Assembly (NCBI GenBank): GCA_020636075.1
Contig: JACJYO010000017.1
Span: 1-49,901 of the forward strand
From: Lewinellaceae bacterium
GTDB taxonomy: Bacteria > Bacteroidota > Bacteroidia > Chitinophagales > Saprospiraceae
Direction of reading: 5' to 3'
DNA: 49,901 nt
The notes beneath the pieces are model-generated. The model did no database searches. It was not told the DNA's origin and saw only the letters and a program-made list of their open reading frames with translations. Positions within the stretch are counted from its first letter, which is position 1; the number at the start of each line of letters is the position of its first letter. Shown piece by piece: positions 22,818-32,378 of this stretch. Both the position numbers and the translations under genes were made by a program.

Positions 22818-24221
22818 ATGGCTCGAAGATCAAAATCGTTTATTGCGCCGGCTGTCCCCATTCACGGCGTTGCCGATCGCGGCAAAGGCGTCGGCCGTAC
22901 GCCCGATGGCCTGGTGCTCTTTGTTGAAGGGGCGGTGCCCGGCGATGTGGTCGATGTTTTTGTGCAAAAGAAAAAAGGCGGATTTGGCGAAGGCCGCATT
23001 GAAAATCTGGTGCAAGCATCGCCGCAGCGCGTCGAAGCGTTTTGCGCGCATTTCGGGGTTTGCGGCGGCTGCAAATGGCAACACCTCGCCTACGAAACCC
23101 AACTGCACCATAAAAATCAAACGGTGCTCGACGCTTTTGCCCGCATTGCCAAAGTGCCCGTTCAGGAATTTCTGCCGATCCTTGGCGCTCCTGAAACCGT
23201 CAACTACCGCAACAAACTGGAATTTGCTTTTTCCAATAAACGCTGGTTGCTGACGGAGGAAATGCCCGCTCCGGGCGGGCCTGGCCTGGGTTTTCACCGG
23301 GCAGGCGCTTTTGACAAAGTAGTCGATATTCAGAAATGCCACCTGCAAGCCGACCCCTCCAACAGCATCCGGAACACGGCGCGGGCAATTGCCCTGGAGC
23401 AGGATCTCGAATTTTATGATGTACGCCGGCACGAAGGCTTTTTGCGCAACCTGATGGTCCGGCTGACTACTACCGGTGAGTGTATGCTGCTGGTCAGCTT
23501 TGCCCGGGGTGAGCCGGAGGCCATTCGCGCTTTTTTGGACACCTTGCTCGAGCGCTTGCCCGGACAGATCACTACGCTGGTGTACTGCATCAACCCTAAG
23601 AAAAACGATACGGTGTTCGACCTGGAGATGATCAACTATACCGGGAAGGGTTTTGTGGTCGAAAATCTGGGTGGGCGGCAATTCAAAATCGGGCCGAAAT
23701 CCTTTTTTCAAACAAACTCCCGGCAAGCGAAAAACCTGTACGATGTGGTCGTTCAGTTTGCCGGCCTGACGGGTGCTGAAAATGTGTACGACCTCTACAC
23801 CGGCACGGGCAGCATCGCCTTGTATGTGGCCCAATATTGCCGGCAGGTGGTGGGCATTGAGGAAGTGCCGGAAGCCATTGCCGATGCACACGAAAATCAG
23901 GCGCTAAACAACATCAATAACGCGGTGTTTTATGCCGGCGATGTGAAGAACGTACTCAGCGCCGAGTTTATCGAAAAACACGGCAAGCCCGACCTCGTGA
24001 TCACCGACCCGCCGCGGGCAGGCATGCATGAAAAAGCCGTGCGCTTTCTGTTGGATTTAGAGGCGCCGCGCATAGTTTACGTAAGTTGCAACCCGGCCAC
24101 GCAAGCGCGGGATGTACAGTGGCTGTCGGAAAAATACCGGGTGCTGAAAGTGCAACCGGTGGATATGTTCCCGCATACGCATCACATCGAAAATGTGGCA
24201 CTATTGGAACTTCAGCATTAA
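22818..24221 (+). CDS. rlmD: 23S rRNA (uracil(1939)-C5)-methyltransferase, RlmD/TrmA family
   Basis: The 467-residue protein has an N-terminal TRAM domain (about 5-60), an iron-sulfur motif with cysteines 76, 82 and 85 (FCAHFGVCGGCKW) and a fourth in IQKCHLQAD near 174, then the methyltransferase domain: GPKSFFQTNSRQAKNLYDVV, SAM-binding VYDLYTGTGSIALYVAQY, DLVITDPPRAGMH, and the catalytic cysteine in IVYVSCNPATQARDVQW. It methylates C5 of a 23S rRNA uridine. The family also contains RlmCD and RumB types, so the exact position (U1939 or U747) is inferred from the Fe-S motif and the usual annotation. Confidence 0.92.
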   Translation: MARRSKSFIAPAVPIHGVADRGKGVGRTPDGLVLFVEGAVPGDVVDVFVQKKKGGFGEGRIENLVQASPQRVEAFCAHFGVCGGCKWQHLAYETQLHHKNQTVLDAFARIAKVPVQEFLPILGAPETVNYRNKLEFAFSNKRWLLTEEMPAPGGPGLGFHRAGAFDKVVDIQKCHLQADPSNSIRNTARAIALEQDLEFYDVRRHEGFLRNLMVRLTTTGECMLLVSFARGEPEAIRAFLDTLLERLPGQITTLVYCINPKKNDTVFDLEMINYTGKGFVVENLGGRQFKIGPKSFFQTNSRQAKNLYDVVVQFAGLTGAENVYDLYTGTGSIALYVAQYCRQVVGIEEVPEAIADAHENQALNNINNAVFYAGDVKNVLSAEFIEKHGKPDLVITDPPRAGMHEKAVRFLLDLEAPRIVYVSCNPATQARDVQWLSEKYRVLKVQPVDMFPHTHHIENVALLELQH

Positions 24222-24242
24222 TTTTCTAAAAACTACGCAACC

Positions 24243-24800
24243 ATGGGGAATCTGCTATCGACGATGAGCGGCTGGATGTTAAAACTTTGGGGCTGGAAAA
24301 TTACCGGCCAATACCCCTACGACGTACCCAAACTGGTATTAGCAGTGGCTCCGCATACCTCCAACTGGGATTTTCCATTAGGTGTTTTAGTGAATAGCGC
24401 CATCCGGGCAAAAGCCAATTATGTGGGCAAACACACCTTGTTCGTTTGGCCTTTTGGCCCGTTTTTTCGCTGGCTGGGGGGCATCCCGATCGACCGCCGG
24501 AAGAAAAATAATTTCGTGGATGCCACCGTGGAGGCGTTCCGCCAAAATGCGCGCATGCACCTGGTTATCGCGCCCGAAGGTACCCGGACCAAAGTGCCCA
24601 AATTTAAAACCGGGTTTTACCATATCGCCCGGCTGGCAGGCGTGCCCATAGCGCTATGCACCTTCAATTTTCCAAAAAAGGAAGTCTTTTTCGACCCGGA
24701 GCTTTTTTATCCTACCGGCGACGAGGCCAAAGACCTGGAACACATTTGGAACTATTACAAAGGCATTCCAGGCAGAAATCCGGAGCAGGGGATTCATTAA
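24243..24800 (+). CDS. 1-acylglycerol-3-phosphate acyltransferase-like protein (PlsC family)
   Basis: The 185-residue protein has the acyltransferase block I as VAPHTSNWDFPLG (H-x4-D, about 36-41), block II-like FVWPFGPFFRWLGGIPIDRR, and block III as IAPEGTRTKVPKFKTGFYHIARLAGVP with the EGTR motif. These enzymes transfer acyl chains to glycerolipids at the inner membrane. The protein is short and lacks a clear transmembrane helix beyond an amphipathic N-terminus, so the substrate may be something other than lysophosphatidate. It follows rlmD by 21 bases and converges on the leftward M1 peptidase. Confidence 0.85.
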   Translation: MGNLLSTMSGWMLKLWGWKITGQYPYDVPKLVLAVAPHTSNWDFPLGVLVNSAIRAKANYVGKHTLFVWPFGPFFRWLGGIPIDRRKKNNFVDATVEAFRQNARMHLVIAPEGTRTKVPKFKTGFYHIARLAGVPIALCTFNFPKKEVFFDPELFYPTGDEAKDLEHIWNYYKGIPGRNPEQGIH

Positions 24801-24814
24801 TTGTGCATATGCGC

Positions 24815-26464
24815 TCAAGGCTGCTCCTGTGTCAGAATGTAAAAGTTGTTATCCACCTTAAATTGCTTCTTCTTCACACCCCGTAGCCGGGTTTCCTGCC
24901 AGCCGGTGGTTGGGTAGATAAAGTCGAATTTGCCGCGCTCCAGCGTCACTTTTACCGGCATGTCGAAGCCTTCCACACAGTCGATCCAGCGGTAGCGCAG
25001 TGTGCCATTTTTTATGCTGTATTCCAGCAACGGGATATTTCGCTGGCGCAGGTATTGGTCAAAAACTTTGCGCAGGTCTTTTCCCGAATGCTCGGAAATG
25101 TAGGCCTCTACCTGGGCGCCCGATACAGTTTGATGGTAAAAGTCGCGGTTCAAGCCCCGGAGGATGGCGCGCCATTTTTCGTCGTCATCTACAATTTGGC
25201 GGATCGTGTGCAGCATATTTCCGCCTTTGCTGTACATATCTGAGGAACCTTCCACATTTACATCGTACACCCCTACAATGGGGCTCCTGTTTTGAATATC
25301 AGCCCGAGTACCCCGGATATATTCGGCACCGGCTTCCTTGCCCCAAAAATACTCGGTGTAGAGGCCTTCACTGTAGTTGGTGAAACTTTCGTGAATCCAC
25401 ATATCGGCAACATCGCGATAAGTAATGTTATTGGCAAACCATTCGTGCCCCGACTCATGGATGATGATGAAATCCCATTTCAGCCCCCAGCCTGTTCGGG
25501 ATAAGTCGCGGCCCAGGTAGCCATTTTTGTAAGCGTTGCCGTAAGTGATCGAGCTTTGGTGTTCCATGCCGAGGTAAGGCACTTCCACCAGTTTGTATCC
25601 ATCCTCGTAAAATGGATAGGGCCCAAACCAGTATTCAAAGGCGCGGAGCATGCCCTTGACCTGTTGAAATTGTTTTTTCGCCTTTTCAAGATTTTCAGGC
25701 AAAACATAATAATCGAGCGTGAGCAGCCCTTTTGCGCCATGCAGCGTATCGTCAAAATGTCTGTAATCGGCAATGTTGACGTTTACGCCATAATTGTTGA
25801 TCGGGTTGGACACAAACCACTCGAACGTGCGCGTACCATCAGAGTTTTCCGTGGTGCGGCGCAACCGCCCGTTCGACACATCCATCAGGGGCGCGGGTAC
25901 GGTAACGATAATGGTCTGAGAATCGGGCTCGTCGTACATGTGGTCTTTGCAGGGCCACCACACACTGGCGCCAAGTCCCTGGCAGGATGTTGCCACGAAA
26001 GGCTTCCCGGATTCATCTTTTGCCCAACTAAAACCACCGTCCCAGGGTGCCATACGGGCAGGGCGCGGTTTGCCGGAGTACCAGACCGTTACCACTTCAT
26101 TGGCGCCTGTTTTTTGTGTTTTTTTCAATTGAATAAAATAGGCATTCCGGCCGGCCTGCTGCACGTCGAGCGTTTGGCCATCCTGTTCTACGCGTTCGAT
26201 TTTTAGCGGCGGTTGCAGGTCGATTTGCAATACCTGTGCAGGCTGAAGCACTTCATAGTGCACTTCATTTGAGCCTGCGATGCTCCGGGCTTCCGGGTCA
26301 ACGCGTACATCGAGTTTGTAAAATTTCAAATCCCACCAGGCGCGTTCCGGCGTTATGGTGCCACGCAGGGTATCGTCGAGTGTGAAGCGCTGAATTTGGG
26401 CCGGGCTGAGTAGTGGGAAAAGCAGGGAGCAGGTTATAAACAGGAAAAAGGTTCTGTTGGTCAT
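24815..26464 (-). CDS. Exported M1-family metallopeptidase
   Basis: The 549-residue protein begins with a signal peptide (about 1-23, FFLFITCSLLFPLLSPAQ). The ATG at 26464 is chosen for it; the frame is open further upstream to 26560 without similarity. The M1 features are the exopeptidase-type loop YLGMEHQSSITYG (GMEHQ in place of the more usual GAMEN), the zinc site HESGHEWFANNI (about 336-347) and the third ligand glutamate in HESFTNYSEGLYTEYF. The N-terminal beta domain is typical. The C-terminal helical ERAP-type domain is absent, as in many Bacteroidota homologues. The product is likely periplasmic or outer-membrane associated and cleaves N-terminal residues of peptides. Confidence 0.92.
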   Translation of the reverse strand: MTNRTFFLFITCSLLFPLLSPAQIQRFTLDDTLRGTITPERAWWDLKFYKLDVRVDPEARSIAGSNEVHYEVLQPAQVLQIDLQPPLKIERVEQDGQTLDVQQAGRNAYFIQLKKTQKTGANEVVTVWYSGKPRPARMAPWDGGFSWAKDESGKPFVATSCQGLGASVWWPCKDHMYDEPDSQTIIVTVPAPLMDVSNGRLRRTTENSDGTRTFEWFVSNPINNYGVNVNIADYRHFDDTLHGAKGLLTLDYYVLPENLEKAKKQFQQVKGMLRAFEYWFGPYPFYEDGYKLVEVPYLGMEHQSSITYGNAYKNGYLGRDLSRTGWGLKWDFIIIHESGHEWFANNITYRDVADMWIHESFTNYSEGLYTEYFWGKEAGAEYIRGTRADIQNRSPIVGVYDVNVEGSSDMYSKGGNMLHTIRQIVDDDEKWRAILRGLNRDFYHQTVSGAQVEAYISEHSGKDLRKVFDQYLRQRNIPLLEYSIKNGTLRYRWIDCVEGFDMPVKVTLERGKFDFIYPTTGWQETRLRGVKKKQFKVDNNFYILTQEQP

Positions 26465-26590
26465 GCAAAAAAGTATAAATTTTAACATCGCCACCGCCGG
26501 TGATGTGCTGGCTGCGGTGATAACGCCGTGGCGACAATCCGCGGTATGTGCAAATATCACCTTTCCCGCTCAATTTCAACCCCAGCCTCT

Positions 26591-26598
26591 TACCTTTG
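26591..26598 (+). promoter_or_regulatory. -7 box TACCTTTG for thrB
   Basis: TACCTTTG followed by C lies 29 bases before the TTG start of thrB. Confidence 0.6.
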
Positions 26599-26627
26599 CC
26601 CGCCGAATCATTTAAACCATATCAATT

Positions 26628-27554
26628 TTGGGAATCAAAGCATTTGCCCCTGCCTCGATCGGGAATATCGGCATCGGGTTCGATATTCTGGGCATGGCCA
26701 TTGAGCAGCCTGGCGACGAGGTGATTGCCAAAAAAAGCAACACACCGGGCCTGCGCATCACCCGCATTACCGGCCACCAGGGTAAACTCCCCTATGAGGT
26801 TGAGCAAAATACCGCTGGCATGGCTGCCCTTCGCCTGCTCGAACACCTGGGCGAAACCGGCCTGGGCATCGAGTTGGAAATTTTGAAAAAAATGCCCCTG
26901 GGCAGCGGCCTGGGTAGTAGTGCTGCCAGTGCGGTGGCTGCTGTGCTGGCGGTCAGCGAATTGCTGCGCACCGGCCTGAGCAAGCGGGATCTGTTGCCTT
27001 TTGCCTGTCAGGGCGAGCAGGTAGCCTCCGGAGGTTTTCACGCCGACAATGTGGCGCCGTCGTTGCTGGGCGGCATCGTGCTGATTCGCGACAACGAAAC
27101 GCTGGATGTGCACCGCTTGCATGTACCGCGCGGCTTGCACGCCACCGTGGTGTATCCCCAATTACATATTTTGACCAAAGACGCCCGGGCAATTCTGAAA
27201 CCTGAAGTGCCGCTCGGCGCCTATGTCCAACAAAGCGCCAACATCGCCGGCTTTGTGGTGGGTTGTTTCAACGGCGATGTGGAACTGATCGGCCGTTGCC
27301 TGCGCGACGAAATTATCGAGCCGCAGCGCGCCGGCCTGATCACCGGATTTTACGATGTGCAGGAAGCCGCTTTGGCCGAAGGCGCTCTGGGTTGCAGTAT
27401 TTCAGGCGCCGGGCCTTCGGTATTTGCGCTCAGCGCCAATTCGTTGATCGCAGAAAATGTGGGTCAGGCCATGCAACGCGCTTTTGCCAAACACGGCGTG
27501 GAAAGCCAGGTTTTTCTTTCCGGTGTTAACCAGGAAGGCGCGGTTATTTGTTGA
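26628..27554 (+). CDS. thrB: Homoserine kinase
   Basis: ThrB phosphorylates L-homoserine with ATP on the route to threonine. The 308-residue protein is a GHMP kinase: N-terminal FAPASIGNIGIGFDILG, the phosphate-binding loop PLGSGLGSSAASAVAA (about 91-106), GGFHADNVAPSLLGGI, and the C-terminal CSISGAGPSVFAL. The start is TTG at 26628; it gives the exact conserved N-terminus and lies 29 bases after a -7 box, with no better ATG. Unlike in many genomes, thrA and thrC are not adjacent. The hexosaminidase gene follows after 44 bases, perhaps on the same transcript. Confidence 0.95.
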   Translation: MGIKAFAPASIGNIGIGFDILGMAIEQPGDEVIAKKSNTPGLRITRITGHQGKLPYEVEQNTAGMAALRLLEHLGETGLGIELEILKKMPLGSGLGSSAASAVAAVLAVSELLRTGLSKRDLLPFACQGEQVASGGFHADNVAPSLLGGIVLIRDNETLDVHRLHVPRGLHATVVYPQLHILTKDARAILKPEVPLGAYVQQSANIAGFVVGCFNGDVELIGRCLRDEIIEPQRAGLITGFYDVQEAALAEGALGCSISGAGPSVFALSANSLIAENVGQAMQRAFAKHGVESQVFLSGVNQEGAVIC

Positions 27555-27598
27555 ACAATTGAAAAGTGTTTTTCTATAAAACTAATGTCTTGATTTCT

Positions 27599-29917
27599 AT
27601 GAAAAATAGATTTCTTCTATCGTTTGCTATGCTGCTTTTTTTGTCGGCATACACTGTTGCACAGGTTACGTCAACGATAACCTTCATCCCGCAGCCGGTA
27701 AAAGCGTACAGCCAGGATGGGGAGTTTACCCTCAAACCGGACACCCGGCTCTACTTCCCGGAGGGGCAGGCCGATTGGGAATTGGCGGTGCAAAACTTTA
27801 TGGCGGTTGCCCAAACGGCTACGGGCTACCAATTGACCGCACAGCCCTATAAAAGCGCCATCAATCAGCCCCGCGCCAACGCCATTTATTTTATCCCCGA
27901 CAAAGGCCAGGAAAACCCGGAAGGCTACCAAATGGACATTACCCCCAGTTTCATCACCATCGGCGCCCGCACGGCCGCAGGTGCGTTTTATGCCGTGCAA
28001 AGCCTTCGGCAAATGTTCCCCGCAGCATTTAACAGTAGTGTACCGGTGGAAGGGGTGGCCTGGACGGTTCCTTGCGCCAAGATCACCGACTATCCGCGTT
28101 TTCCTTACCGGGGCATGCATCTTGACGTAGGCCGGCATTATTTCCCGGTCGACTTTGTAAAACGCTACATCGACCTGTTGGCACAACACAAGTTCAACCG
28201 CTTTCACTGGCACCTCACCGAAGACCAGGGCTGGCGTATTGAAATTAAAAAGTATCCTAAACTGCAATCTGTTGCTGCGTGCCGGGATGAAACGCTGGTT
28301 GGGCATTATTCCGAACAGCCACACCAGTTCGATGGGAAAAAATACTGCCACTACTACACTCAGGATGAAGTTCGGGAGATCGTCGAGTATGCACAGAAAC
28401 GTTTTGTGACCATTGTACCCGAAATTGAAATGCCGGGCCACGCACAAGCCGCGCTGGCTGCCTATCCGGAACTGGGCTGCACAGGCGGCCCCTATGAAAC
28501 GGCAAAAATCTGGGGCATTTTCCACGATGTATACTGCGCAGGCAATGAGGAAACCTTCCGTTTCCTCGACGATGTGCTCGAAGAAGTATGCGCACTTTTC
28601 CCCGGCCAGTACATCCACATCGGCGGCGACGAATGCCCCAAGGATCGCTGGAAAGCCTGTCCGAAATGCCAGAAACGCATGAAGGACGAAGGCCTGAAAG
28701 ACGAACATGAACTCCAGAGTTATTTCATCCGGCGGGCGGAAGCGATGCTGGCCAAGCGCGGAAAGAAACTTATCGGCTGGGACGAAATCCTTGAGGGCGG
28801 CCTGCCCGCCACGGCTACCGTCATGAGCTGGCGGGGCACGGAAGGCGGCATTGCTGCGGCCAAAGCCGGCCACGATGTGATCATGACCCCCGGCTCGCAT
28901 TGCTACTTCGACCACTATCAGAGCGACCCCGCTACCGAACCGCTGGCCATCGGCGGCTTCACCACCCTCAACAGGGTGTATGGCTACAATCCCGTACCGG
29001 CTGAATTGAGCCAACTGGAAGCGCAACATATCCTCGGTGCACAGGGCAACGTCTGGACCGAATACATGGAAACCCCCGAACAGGTAGAGTACATGGCCTA
29101 CCCGCGTGCCTGCGCCCTGGCGGAGGTACTGTGGACACCGGAAAACAAGATTGCCTGGAACGACTTTGTCCGCCGACTGAAAGTGCATTTTGATCGCATG
29201 GATGCCATGGGCCTCAACTATGCCCGCAGCTATTACGATGTCAAATCGAGCTTTGCCGGCGGCTATGTGGTGTTATCTGCCAGCGACCGGTCCGTGCAAG
29301 TTAAATACACTCGCGATGGCCAGGATCCGACGCCCACCTCGGGTGGCTTTTATTCACCGATACCGCTCACCACCACCACTACCATTAAGGCGGTGGCAGT
29401 GAAAGACGGCAAACTCATGGGTAACATCCTCACTGTGCGCTATTACGTGCACAAGGCCAGTGGCAAAACGTACACCATGTCTTCGCAACCCGAGCAATAT
29501 TCCGGAGGGGAGCGCTATGCCCTAACCAACGGTATCCTGGGCGCTCCACGAGCCTGGAACAACTGGGTAGGCGTGAAAGACGGCAATATCGATCCGGTCA
29601 TTGACCTGGGCGCCCCGACGGGTTTTAGCAAAGTGACCACCCATTTTTTGAACAACAAAGCCAGCTGGGTGTACCCGCCGCGGAGCATTGAGGTTTTTGT
29701 TTCCGACGATGGCGAGCAATTTCGGTCGGTTGCCAAAAAAACGATTGATGCCGATGGCCTGACGGGTGTAAATGTTGAAACCGTAGAATTGCCCACCCCG
29801 GGCGCCCAAGGGCGGTACATCAAATTGGTGGCAACGGCCTATGGCCCTATTCCGGAGAGTGCAGCAGGCGCCGGCAACAATGCCTGGCTTTTTTTGGATG
29901 AAGTATTGGTCGATTAA
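27599..29917 (+). CDS. Beta-N-acetylhexosaminidase, glycoside hydrolase family 20
   Basis: The 772-residue protein has a signal peptide (about 1-21, ending in TVAQ), a GH20b N-terminal domain (about 25-145), the GH20 catalytic barrel (about 155-500) with HWHLTEDQGWRIEIKKYP, EIEMPGHAQAALAAYPELGC and HIGGDECPKDRWKACPKC, where the adjacent Asp-Glu pair is catalytic, a small C-terminal chitobiase/FN3-like domain (PTSGGFYSPIPLTTTTTIKA), and a discoidin-like F5/8 domain (about 640-770: ITHFLNNKASWVYPPRSIEV-type core). It removes terminal GlcNAc or GalNAc from glycans, outside the inner membrane. No type IX sorting domain is seen. The start ATG at 27599 follows a short AT-rich leader. Confidence 0.94.
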   Translation: MKNRFLLSFAMLLFLSAYTVAQVTSTITFIPQPVKAYSQDGEFTLKPDTRLYFPEGQADWELAVQNFMAVAQTATGYQLTAQPYKSAINQPRANAIYFIPDKGQENPEGYQMDITPSFITIGARTAAGAFYAVQSLRQMFPAAFNSSVPVEGVAWTVPCAKITDYPRFPYRGMHLDVGRHYFPVDFVKRYIDLLAQHKFNRFHWHLTEDQGWRIEIKKYPKLQSVAACRDETLVGHYSEQPHQFDGKKYCHYYTQDEVREIVEYAQKRFVTIVPEIEMPGHAQAALAAYPELGCTGGPYETAKIWGIFHDVYCAGNEETFRFLDDVLEEVCALFPGQYIHIGGDECPKDRWKACPKCQKRMKDEGLKDEHELQSYFIRRAEAMLAKRGKKLIGWDEILEGGLPATATVMSWRGTEGGIAAAKAGHDVIMTPGSHCYFDHYQSDPATEPLAIGGFTTLNRVYGYNPVPAELSQLEAQHILGAQGNVWTEYMETPEQVEYMAYPRACALAEVLWTPENKIAWNDFVRRLKVHFDRMDAMGLNYARSYYDVKSSFAGGYVVLSASDRSVQVKYTRDGQDPTPTSGGFYSPIPLTTTTTIKAVAVKDGKLMGNILTVRYYVHKASGKTYTMSSQPEQYSGGERYALTNGILGAPRAWNNWVGVKDGNIDPVIDLGAPTGFSKVTTHFLNNKASWVYPPRSIEVFVSDDGEQFRSVAKKTIDADGLTGVNVETVELPTPGAQGRYIKLVATAYGPIPESAAGAGNNAWLFLDEVLVD

Positions 29918-29954
29918 AACCAACCCAAACCTGAACAATTACGTCTAATCAGGC

Positions 29955-30878
29955 ATGCACTCGTTCTACTGTTTTAGCCGCTCCATTCTTCTGGCGACTT
30001 TCCTGATTTTCGCCGCCGGTCAATTAGTCGTTGCACAGGAAATCACCCAGGCAGATACCGCTGCCTGGGTGATTGTTTATACCTCCGATGGCAATGAATT
30101 TACCGGGCAATTGCTCTCGCAAGACGCTCAAACGGTGGTACTAAAAACCGAACACTTCGGGGTTATAACGATCCAGCGGGATGTAATAACCGGAATCCGG
30201 CCTGCAAAAAAACCCAAGGTGGTCAATGGCCGGGTATGGTTTGAAAACCCCTATGCGCCCCGCTATTTCGTGGGCTCGAGCGCCTACGGATTGCGCAAAG
30301 GCGAAGGCGCTTATGAAAACAGCATGTTGTTTTTAAACCAGGTCAGCTATGGTTTTTCGGATCAGTTTTCGCTCGGGGTGGGTTTTGCGCCGTTTATCAT
30401 AATTGACGACGAGCTTTTCCCGGTTTGGCTGATGCCCAAGTTTTCAATTCCGATTGAGCAGGATAAATTTTATATCGCTCTGGGAGGCATGTTTGGTTAC
30501 GAGTTCAATAGTTACAATGATGACGGTGATAACTCGGCAAACTTCAATGCCGCCTATGTGCAGGTTACCTACGGATCGCGCGATAATAATTTTTCTGCCG
30601 GCGTGGGTGTGAATTTTTCCCATGGCAGTTGGTCGCGAAGCCCGGTTTATTCGCTGGCGGGAACCGTACGCCTGGCGCCCCGTTTGGGTCTGCTGGCCGA
30701 GAGTTATTTTTTCAAAGATTACGGCGACCAGGTTTCCATAGTGGCACTGGGTACGCGGTTCATGGGTCGTCGAATTGCCATTGACGTTGGTTTGGCACTG
30801 TCGGTCTTTGAGTTTGACGGCGCTTACCCGATACCTTATGCCACGCTGCATGTGCCGTTTGGTTCGGTAAAAAATTAA
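29955..30878 (+). CDS. Exported outer-membrane beta-barrel-like protein of unknown function
   Basis: The 307-residue protein has a signal peptide (about 1-28, ending in LVVAQ). Residues about 35-80 form a small beta domain (IVYTSDGNEFTGQLLSQDAQ, TVVLKTEHFGVITIQRDVIT) resembling an SH3/LSM-like fold found in several Bacteroidota exported proteins. The rest alternates aromatic and polar residues, as in a short beta-barrel (GYEFNSYNDDGDNSANFNAA, SYFFKDYGDQVSIVALGTRF). I do not recognise a named family. It lies 37 bases after the hexosaminidase gene and may be co-transcribed. Confidence 0.75.
   Translation: MHSFYCFSRSILLATFLIFAAGQLVVAQEITQADTAAWVIVYTSDGNEFTGQLLSQDAQTVVLKTEHFGVITIQRDVITGIRPAKKPKVVNGRVWFENPYAPRYFVGSSAYGLRKGEGAYENSMLFLNQVSYGFSDQFSLGVGFAPFIIIDDELFPVWLMPKFSIPIEQDKFYIALGGMFGYEFNSYNDDGDNSANFNAAYVQVTYGSRDNNFSAGVGVNFSHGSWSRSPVYSLAGTVRLAPRLGLLAESYFFKDYGDQVSIVALGTRFMGRRIAIDVGLALSVFEFDGAYPIPYATLHVPFGSVKN
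30042..30073 (+). other. 13-bp hairpin inside the 5' coding region
   Basis: ATCACCCAGGCAG (30042-30054) and CTGCCTGGGTGAT (30061-30073) are perfect inverted repeats around a 6-base loop, about 30 codons into the gene at 29955. The sequence encodes part of the mature N-terminus (EITQADTAAWVIV). It may be chance, or it may affect translation or transcript decay. Confidence 0.6.
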
Positions 30879-31011
30879 GGCTGACCTTTGAAAAAATCTT
30901 GCGCCTTGGCGCACACCTTTTCTGGTTTGTTTTTGCTGCGGCTGTTTGCTGTTTTGGAAAATGAAACCCGGGATTCCGGAAAATCTTGGCACTTCTGTCT
31001 GCCGTATGCGC

Positions 31012-31019
31012 TACATTTA
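31012..31019 (+). promoter_or_regulatory. -7 box-like TACATTTA for the transporter operon
   Basis: TACATTTA is a one-base variant of TAnnTTTG, 25 bases before the GTG start at 31045. Confidence 0.35.
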
Positions 31020-31044
31020 CCCAAACTAAACAGACCAACTGAAC

Positions 31045-32370
31045 GTGGCTACAGAACAAGGAACTACCCACACCACCCCGGTTTTTGAAAAAAATGATCC
31101 CCGCATTATCAATGGCTGGGCAATTTTCGACTGGGCCAACAGCGCCTATGCGCTGGTGATTACCGTAGCTATTTTCCCACCCTATTTTCTGGGAATCGCA
31201 CCCGATACCATCAATATCGGCGGTTTTGCGATCCACGACGAAACCCTGATCGCCTGGGGAATTTCGCTGGCCTACCTGATCATTGCGGCTATTTCACCCA
31301 TCCTGTCGGGTATTGCCGACTACGGGGGCAAGAAAAAACGCTTCATGCGCTTCTTCACCGTGTTGGGCTCGCTGGCCTGCATTAGCCTGTTTTTTTTCGA
31401 CAGCCCGGAATCCCTGTGGATTGGCTTGGGCGGATTTGTATTGGCGACGGTAGGTTTCGCCGGTGGTATTGTTTTTTACAACGCCTATCTCCCGGACATT
31501 GCCACCGAAGACCGCTACGACGCCGTAAGTGCCCGTGGCTTCATTTATGGTTTTGCCGGCAGCGTAATCCTGCTGGTCATCAACCTCGCCATGGTGCTCC
31601 AATACGATGCACTGGGTTTCCCTTCCGAAACTTCAGCCATTCGCTGGGCATTTGTGAGTGTGGGATTGTGGTGGTTGGGCTTCGCCCAAATTTCCTTCAA
31701 ACGCTTACCGCCGGATGCGCGCAAACCCATGGCAGAGGGCCTGTTGCGCAAGGGCTACGACGAAGTGATTAAAGCATTTCGCGCCGTGCGCAGCAGCGGC
31801 AATACCAGCCTTTTCCTGCTTTCCTTTTTTTGCTACAATGCCGGTGTGCAGGCCATTCTTTTTCTGGCTTCCAGTTTTGCCGACAAGGAAATGCACATGG
31901 AAAAATCCAAACTGATCATCCTGGTGCTGATCCTGCAATTGGTAGCCATCCTGGGCGCTTTCCTCTCGTCGAGGTTGTCGGAAAAAAAAGGTAACCGAAC
32001 CTCGCTGTTTGTCATGCTGATCATCTGGTCGGTGATTTGTCTGCTCGGCTATTCGGTGCACACCGAGTCGGAGGTCTTTTTGCTGGGCGGCGCGATCGGT
32101 CTGGTCATGGGCGGTATTCAGGCGCTTTCACGGAGTACCTATGCCAAGTTTTTACCGGAAAACACCAAGGAGACTACGTCGTTTTTCAGTTTTTACGATG
32201 TCATGGACAAAGTGTCGACGGTGTTCGGCACCATGGTTTTTGGTTTGATCGCCCAGCTGTTTGGCGGTATGCGCAGTTCGGTGCTGGCATTGTCGGTGCT
32301 TTTTTTGATCAGCCTCGCAATTTTGATATTCGTGCGCGTGCGGCGTATGCCCGATGTTCCTGAAAATTGA
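31045..32370 (+). CDS. Major facilitator transporter, Atg22/UMF1-like
   Basis: The 441-residue protein has about twelve membrane helices. The N-terminus INGWAIFDWANSAYALVITVAIFPPYF is diagnostic for the UMF1 (Atg22-like) MFS family; ISPILSGIADYGGKKKRFM carries the MFS loop-2 basic motif. The start codon is GTG at 31045; the alternative downstream ATG codons would cut into the conserved N-terminus. The yeast relative exports amino acids from vacuoles, but substrates of bacterial members are unknown. The acyl-CoA synthetase gene follows within 8 bases. Confidence 0.9.
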   Translation: MATEQGTTHTTPVFEKNDPRIINGWAIFDWANSAYALVITVAIFPPYFLGIAPDTINIGGFAIHDETLIAWGISLAYLIIAAISPILSGIADYGGKKKRFMRFFTVLGSLACISLFFFDSPESLWIGLGGFVLATVGFAGGIVFYNAYLPDIATEDRYDAVSARGFIYGFAGSVILLVINLAMVLQYDALGFPSETSAIRWAFVSVGLWWLGFAQISFKRLPPDARKPMAEGLLRKGYDEVIKAFRAVRSSGNTSLFLLSFFCYNAGVQAILFLASSFADKEMHMEKSKLIILVLILQLVAILGAFLSSRLSEKKGNRTSLFVMLIIWSVICLLGYSVHTESEVFLLGGAIGLVMGGIQALSRSTYAKFLPENTKETTSFFSFYDVMDKVSTVFGTMVFGLIAQLFGGMRSSVLALSVLFLISLAILIFVRVRRMPDVPEN

Positions 32371-32378
32371 GTACTGGT

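Noticed and set aside
24815..26560. Longer start for the M1 peptidase at 26560
   Set aside because: The extra 32 residues precede the signal peptide and show no similarity; the ATG at 26464 gives a normal export signal.
30888..31088. Possible small gene between the outer-membrane protein and the transporter
   Set aside because: The frame overlaps the transporter start, has no recognisable features, and the -7-like box at 31012 lies inside it.
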